Shown: positions 59,856-64,000 of the stretch, piece by piece
How positions within the stretch are numbered: position 1 is the first letter of the stretch
Layout of the letters: each line of letters opens with the position of its first letter
Origin: Epilithonimonas sp042695135
Lineage (GTDB): Bacteria > Bacteroidota > Bacteroidia > Flavobacteriales > Weeksellaceae
Reading direction: 5' to 3'
DNA: 64,000 nucleotides
NCBI RefSeq assembly: GCF_042695135.1
Contig: NZ_CP170547.1
Location: 744,001 to 808,000 of the forward strand
Translations under genes and position numbers: made by a program
The notes under the pieces: generated by a model
Database searches by the model: none
What the model was told of the DNA's origin: nothing
What the model saw: only the letters and a program-made list of their open reading frames with translations

Positions 59856-59977
59856 ATAGCCCCGATTGCAACGGCATCCTTTTTTGTTATTGCGCTAAAA
59901 AGCATCGAGCAATGTATTACCGTGGTTCGCAATGACAAAAAAGATATAGTGGAAAGCGGGATTAAGCTCCTGAAAAT
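59856..59977 (+). repeat. Long-hairpin dispersed repeat, copy 3
   Basis: Left arm ATAGCCCCGATTGCAACGG then CATCCTTTTTTGT; right arm ACAAAAAAGATATAGTGGAA then AGCGGGATTAAGCTCCTGA. Its ~47-bp centre differs from the other copies and contains GCAATG/CATTGC-type palindromes. It ends 2 bp before the stop codon (59979) of the LRR gene and would be the 3' end of its transcript. Confidence 0.65.
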
Positions 59978-59978
59978 A

Positions 59979-61616
59979 TTACTGCTTAATAAACTTGAAG
60001 TTTTTGAAACCAACTTCTGTTTTTACAGATAACAGATAAACGCCTGAAGGAAGCCTGGAAACATTGATCTTCTGTTTGTTATCCGAAAGCATTAGTTTAC
60101 CACTCAAGTCGAAAACAGCAACTTTCTCGATCTGGTGTTTGACATTATAAATATTGATGAAATCTGTCGCAGGATTTGGATAAATACTCAAATCTTTAAG
60201 CTCCGAAGCCCCTAAAGTTCCAAGTGCGTCTGCCAAAGTAACAGGTTCGCGGAAAAGAGAAAGATCAAACAGAACATTATTATTCAAAATACTATAAGTG
60301 TAAGCTTCTGCTGTGTAAACCGCAAAATCTGTGTTTTCTACACTGCTGAAATTTAGGTTTTCTGTTGTCGTATTTAGTTTCTGATCTAGATTTTTGAACC
60401 AGGTAAAAGTGTAATTCACTGAAAGAGACTGCTCCAGTTTTGCCGGCTGACCAACCACAGCAAGCACCAGTTTTGCTTCGTCATACCGCTGAGGTGAATA
60501 GTTGAGATCCGTCTGCTCTGCAAAATCTGTGATGTAATTTGCAAGATCGGTTTTAGAAAATCGATTGTTGCTGATATGAGTGATCGGAGGCAACTGATCC
60601 GGAAGTTCGCCTGTCAATTGGTTGCTATTCAGATTCAGCATCATCAGTTTTGACATTCCTAAAAGGGCAGAAGGAAAGTTTCCCGAGATCTCATTGTTGT
60701 TTAGAAACAACTGCTGAAGATCTGTCAACACCGTAAGAACGGCAACACTGCCGCTGATTTTATTTCTTCCTAAATTAAGGGTCTTTAATTTTTTAAGCTG
60801 AGAGATTTGAGCCGGAATCTGAGCCAGCTGATTGCTTTCCAGAGATAACCATTCCAGATTTGTCAATGTAGAAAGTCCGGATGTGTTCTGCTCTGTGAGA
60901 TTATTATTGCTAAGATTGAGACTCGTAAGCTGTGTGCGCTGTGAGACCTGAGTTGGGATCTGAGCCATTTGCGTTCCGGCAAGTGACAGTGTTTTCAGAT
61001 TAGAAAGTCCGGCAATATTTCCATATCCGTTCGCCGCAATCGGATTGTTGTCCAGAATCAAAGTTTCCAGATTTGTAAATGCTGTGATTTTTGCAGGAAT
61101 ATTAACTAAGCCAAGATCTGTAATATTCAGAACCTTGATGTTGTTGAAATTCTGGAGCATTGCATTGACATCAGAAATAGCAAAAGTATTGCCTCCCAGG
61201 CCAAGATCTTGCACATTGAAAAGTCCGGTTAAGGAATTTGTAGGATCGCCAGTAAGTCTGTTGTTGCTGATATCCAGCTTTACAAGTGAGCTTAAAGAAG
61301 AAATGCCCATCGGAACATCACCGGACAATACATTATTACTAAGGTCTAGCTTTGTAAGTTTGGTAAGCGATGAGACGTAAGTCGGGAAGACACCGCTCAG
61401 TGCATTTCCGTTGAGATTAAGTTCTGTAACCACCCCATTTTTTACCACAACGCCAAACCAGTTGCGTGGGTCTTTTTCCAGATCCCAGGTTCTGTTCCAG
61501 TTGGTTCCGTCTGTAGAATTGTAGATATTAATAAGCGCGCCTCTTTCTGCATTGGAAATACTCCACTGAGAGAAAAGGAAATTGGAAATTAGTAAAAAGA
61601 ATATAATTTTTTTCAA
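59979..61616 (-). CDS. Leucine-rich-repeat T9SS cargo protein (second)
   Basis: 545 residues with signal KKIIFFLLISNFLFSQ. An N-terminal cap of plant-type LRR proteins (ERGALINIYNSTDGTNWNRT and DPRNWFGVVVKNGVVTELNL) is followed by about 12 LRRs (LTKLDLSNNVLSGDVPMGIS; LKTLNLGRNKISGSVAVLTV) to about residue 350. A spacer and the T9SS type A sorting domain follow (KDLSIYPNPATDFINIYNVK, DLSGKLMLSDNKQKI, LPSGVYLLSVKTEVG). It is surface-exposed or secreted. It is unlike the Asn-rich LRR type of 43069-44436. Confidence 0.87.
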   Translation of the reverse strand: MKKIIFFLLISNFLFSQWSISNAERGALINIYNSTDGTNWNRTWDLEKDPRNWFGVVVKNGVVTELNLNGNALSGVFPTYVSSLTKLTKLDLSNNVLSGDVPMGISSLSSLVKLDISNNRLTGDPTNSLTGLFNVQDLGLGGNTFAISDVNAMLQNFNNIKVLNITDLGLVNIPAKITAFTNLETLILDNNPIAANGYGNIAGLSNLKTLSLAGTQMAQIPTQVSQRTQLTSLNLSNNNLTEQNTSGLSTLTNLEWLSLESNQLAQIPAQISQLKKLKTLNLGRNKISGSVAVLTVLTDLQQLFLNNNEISGNFPSALLGMSKLMMLNLNSNQLTGELPDQLPPITHISNNRFSKTDLANYITDFAEQTDLNYSPQRYDEAKLVLAVVGQPAKLEQSLSVNYTFTWFKNLDQKLNTTTENLNFSSVENTDFAVYTAEAYTYSILNNNVLFDLSLFREPVTLADALGTLGASELKDLSIYPNPATDFINIYNVKHQIEKVAVFDLSGKLMLSDNKQKINVSRLPSGVYLLSVKTEVGFKNFKFIKQ

Positions 61617-61715
61617 CTGTGTTCAAAATTAAACGACAAATATAATGGATAATAGAATTAGTTGATCTGTTTTTTAAAAAATTAATGATTATTTTCGCTT
61701 TCGAATGTGTTTTTT

Positions 61716-63302
61716 ATGCGAAAATATCTGCTTTATTACAGTTTGTTATTTACTATTGTAACAGGATTTTATTTTATATATTCTTATCTGCAGTTGGCTG
61801 GTAGTCAATTTGTTTATCCTATTGATGATGCTTATATCCATCTGGCGATTGCGAGAAACTTTGGCGAACACGGTTTTTGGTCGATAAATCTTAACAGTTT
61901 TGACAGTGCTTCTTCGTCTATCCTCTACACCTTATTATTAAGTTCATTTATTAAAATTTTCGGCGATAATATCTATTATCCGATGATTATCAATATTGCA
62001 GCCGGATATTTTACGGTCTATTGGATTTATAGATTTTTCAGTGATTTTTATTCGGAAAGAGAGTTGAAGCTGGGATTGATTCTTTTTCTGCCGGTGTCCT
62101 TATTATATATGATGGTAATTCTTGGGATGGAGCAGACACTTCATATGATGTTGTCTGTGATGGCAGTTTATTTTATCAAAAAGAATTTTGTCACCAATTT
62201 CAAAAGATCGGATTTTATTAGGTTATTGATTGCGATTCTGTTTTTAGGAATGGTTCGTTTCGAAAGTATGTTTTTCGTTTTTTGTCTGGGATTATTATTG
62301 TTGATAGAAAAGAGATTCAAAGAAATGATACTTATTCTTTTAGCTGGATTTTTGCCGATCATCATTTTCGGATTGATGTCTGTTGAAAAAGGCGGTTTTT
62401 TCTTCCCGAACTCTGTCATCATCAAAGGAAGTTATCCGGAAGGTAATCTGCTAATGAGCATTTGGAGAATCTTCGAAAAAGGAATTTTACTGAATGTTTC
62501 ATTTTACAAATTGTTTCTGTTTCCTTTTTTCTGTGTGATTATTTATTTGTGCAGTCAATATCGAAACCGAAAGTTAAAAGATCTGATTCGGGAAGAAAGT
62601 CTTCTTTTCCTGATTCTTGGAACGGTTATTTTGCAAAGTCTTTTTGCGGTGATCAAATACCGGTATGAAAATTATCTGATGATAATGTTGTTATTGGTTC
62701 TGATTCCAATAGCTGTTGATTATTTTAAATTTAATCAAAAGAACATCATTTACTATCTGTTTTCTGTTTTTTTTATCGGATTTTGCTTCGTTGGATTTTA
62801 TCGTTTTGTATATTCTCATCCTGTTTTGAAAGTGTCATCTAAAAATATCGAAGAACAGCAGGTAGAAATGGGGAGATTTCTTCATCAGTTTTATAAAGGA
62901 AAGAAAACGGTTGCGAATGATATCGGAGCTATTGCCTATTTTGGAGAAACACAATTGCTGGATATTGTTGGCTTAGGATCGACTGACGTTGCAAAATTTT
63001 ATATTGAAAACAAAGGACTTAATGAAATCGATTTTAATAAAAAATACCACAAATTTCTGGCAGATTATATTTCATCAAACCAATATAAAGTTGCCGTAAT
63101 TTATCCAAAATGGTTTCCGGATAAAGTGCCGCATAATTGGATTCCGGTTGCATCCTGGAAGATTGAGAATAATCTGGGGACGGCTCAGAACAGAGTAGTC
63201 TGGTACTCTTTTAATAAAAAAGATGCGGAAGTTTTGAAAAGAAATTTGGAGAAATTCGATCTTAACAAAAATGTGACACAATATTATTATATATATAAAT
63301 AA
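61716..63302 (+). CDS. Multi-pass membrane protein, GT-C glycosyltransferase-like
   Basis: 528 residues from ATG 61716 (MRKYLLYYSLLF); a GTG three codons upstream is rejected. Ten or more membrane segments occupy residues 5-370. In the first periplasmic loop, FVYPIDDAYIHLAIARNFGE carries the DDAY motif seen in GT-C-fold glycosyltransferases that use polyprenyl-linked sugars. A soluble C-terminal part (about 375-528) has KKTVANDIGAIAYFGETQLL. The acceptor and sugar are unknown. Single gene closed by a terminator. Confidence 0.72.
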   Translation: MRKYLLYYSLLFTIVTGFYFIYSYLQLAGSQFVYPIDDAYIHLAIARNFGEHGFWSINLNSFDSASSSILYTLLLSSFIKIFGDNIYYPMIINIAAGYFTVYWIYRFFSDFYSERELKLGLILFLPVSLLYMMVILGMEQTLHMMLSVMAVYFIKKNFVTNFKRSDFIRLLIAILFLGMVRFESMFFVFCLGLLLLIEKRFKEMILILLAGFLPIIIFGLMSVEKGGFFFPNSVIIKGSYPEGNLLMSIWRIFEKGILLNVSFYKLFLFPFFCVIIYLCSQYRNRKLKDLIREESLLFLILGTVILQSLFAVIKYRYENYLMIMLLLVLIPIAVDYFKFNQKNIIYYLFSVFFIGFCFVGFYRFVYSHPVLKVSSKNIEEQQVEMGRFLHQFYKGKKTVANDIGAIAYFGETQLLDIVGLGSTDVAKFYIENKGLNEIDFNKKYHKFLADYISSNQYKVAVIYPKWFPDKVPHNWIPVASWKIENNLGTAQNRVVWYSFNKKDAEVLKRNLEKFDLNKNVTQYYYIYK

Positions 63303-63303
63303 A

Positions 63304-63337
63304 AAAATCCAGCATTAAAGACTGGATTTTAATTTTT
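63304..63337. terminator. Terminator between the GT-C-like gene and dps
   Basis: AAAATCCAG pairs with CTGGATTTT; T and A runs on both sides serve both convergent genes. Confidence 0.75.
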
Positions 63338-63346
63338 AAGATTGAA

Positions 63347-63823
63347 TTATTTCCCGAGGTAAGAATTATACATCCAGACTTCTTTTTCCTGCTCCGTAAT
63401 ATAATCGCTCATTTGGGAGTTGGTTCCTTCATCGCCGGCTTGGTCTGTAATGTCAAGAAGTTCTCTTTGAAGATCAATCACCACTTTGAAAGATTCCAGA
63501 ATGTTTTCGACGCTTTTATTTCCGTCAGAAACTTCTTTACTTTCTTTAATTGTTGAAACCTGGAGGTAGTCAGAATAATTATGAGCCGGTGTTGCACCAA
63601 GCGTTAATATTCTTTCGGCAATTTCATCAATTTTAAGAACCAGACTGTTATATAACTCTTCGAATTTCGGATGAAGCGTGAAGAATTGATCACCTTTGAT
63701 ATTCCAGTGAGAACCTCTCGTGTTTTGATAAAAGACAGAGTAATTTGCTAAAAGTACATTTAATTTGTCTGAGATGTTTTTGCAGTCGGATTCTTTTAGT
63801 CCGATCAATGTTGCATTTTTCAT
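63347..63823 (-). CDS. dps: Dps family DNA-protection/ferritin-like protein
   Basis: 158 residues from ATG 63823 (MKNATLIGL); 19 upstream in-frame codons are AT-rich leader and are rejected. Dps signatures are LNVLLANYSVFYQNTRGSHW, IKGDQFFTLHPKFEELYNSL (ferroxidase His/Asp region), KIDEIAERILTLGATP (Asp/Glu ligands) and the C-terminal EKEVWMYNSYLG. It stores iron, consumes peroxide and binds DNA in stress. It starts about 180 bp from the right edge; no regulatory site is obvious in the remaining AT-rich sequence. Confidence 0.94.
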   Translation of the reverse strand: MKNATLIGLKESDCKNISDKLNVLLANYSVFYQNTRGSHWNIKGDQFFTLHPKFEELYNSLVLKIDEIAERILTLGATPAHNYSDYLQVSTIKESKEVSDGNKSVENILESFKVVIDLQRELLDITDQAGDEGTNSQMSDYITEQEKEVWMYNSYLGK

Positions 63824-64000
63824 TATGTAAAGTTTAATTGATTTTAATTTTAATTTGATTGATTGAAAATCGTGTTTCAATCATCAATAATCTTTCCAAA
63901 ATTAATCATTTGCTTGCCCAATCCTTATCAAAATTGAATAACTGGCTTATTGAAAATTTCAATCGCTAATTATTTTTGTTCTAACTACTTGTGCATTAAA

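Overview
The window looks like chromosomal DNA of a flavobacterium close to Chryseobacterium/Epilithonimonas (Weeksellaceae). The grounds are low GC, promoters of the form TTTG-N20-TAnnTTTG instead of sigma70 boxes, several secreted proteins with type A C-terminal sorting domains of the type IX secretion system (T9SS), a fused CcoNO oxidase subunit, DUF4252/DUF3127/OMP_b-brl_3 families, and start sites that mostly lack a Shine-Dalgarno. This placement is inferred from gene content, not from a database search.

Layout. 1-2 kb: the end of histidine catabolism (hutG, and the 5' end of hutF), an OB-fold-like DUF3127 protein, and a Leu-Gly-Leu tRNA cluster. 2-7.3 kb (leftward): a zinc metallopeptidase, ribH, a membrane-anchored TPR protein, apt, a lipoprotein and a T9SS cargo. 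7.4-9.8 kb (rightward): a stand-alone RapZ C-terminal domain, a sugar nucleotidyltransferase, a LOG-family enzyme and a small exported protein. 9.9-18.7 kb (leftward): a complete cbb3 oxidase locus (ccoI, ccoS, ccoNO, ccoQ, ccoP, ccoG, ccoH, DsbD_2-type membrane protein) with a divergent Crp/Fnr regulator. 19.6-22 kb: panB, an esterase-like lipoprotein and a pseudouridine synthase. 22-28.6 kb: two tandem outer-membrane beta-barrel receptors facing a lipoprotein-LytS-LytTR operon. 28.8-30.7 kb: an ECF sigma factor with two small membrane proteins and an Hsp20. 30.8-36.2 kb: two unrelated aconitases side by side. 36.4-49.6 kb: a TPP riboswitch controlling a TonB receptor, T9SS cargo, housekeeping enzymes, and a second ECF sigma/anti-sigma-like/DUF4252 operon. 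50-56 kb: an accessory interbacterial-effector island. 56.4-64 kb: a fused acyl-CoA mutase (IcmF type), an LRR T9SS cargo, a GT-C-like membrane protein and Dps.

The most unusual region is 50.4-55.8 kb. It encodes, in one leftward operon, a LysM protein, a LysM plus PAAR-like (DUF4280) protein, a 731-residue protein combining a GH19-type muramidase/chitinase-like domain with a C-terminal Cys/His amidase-like domain, and a lipoprotein in the position of an immunity protein. Directly after the lipoprotein lies a decayed copy of part of the effector's N-terminal region, as expected for cassette exchange. I interpret this as a peptidoglycan-attacking, PAAR-delivered effector/immunity module, probably for the Bacteroidetes type VI (T6SS-iii) system, whose structural genes are not in this window.

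Other signals that gene calling does not explain: an identical two-part promoter motif (TTTAAAGTAAA-N13-CGTC) before the ECF sigma gene and before its downstream membrane protein/Hsp20 pair; a three-way-junction RNA structure with a terminator tail between ccoP and ccoG; a CTGAC-N4-GTCAG dyad before ccoS; a family of long-hairpin dispersed repeats (three copies); AT-rich inverted-repeat islands just before the starts of three genes; and a 21-bp minisatellite at the edge of the effector island.
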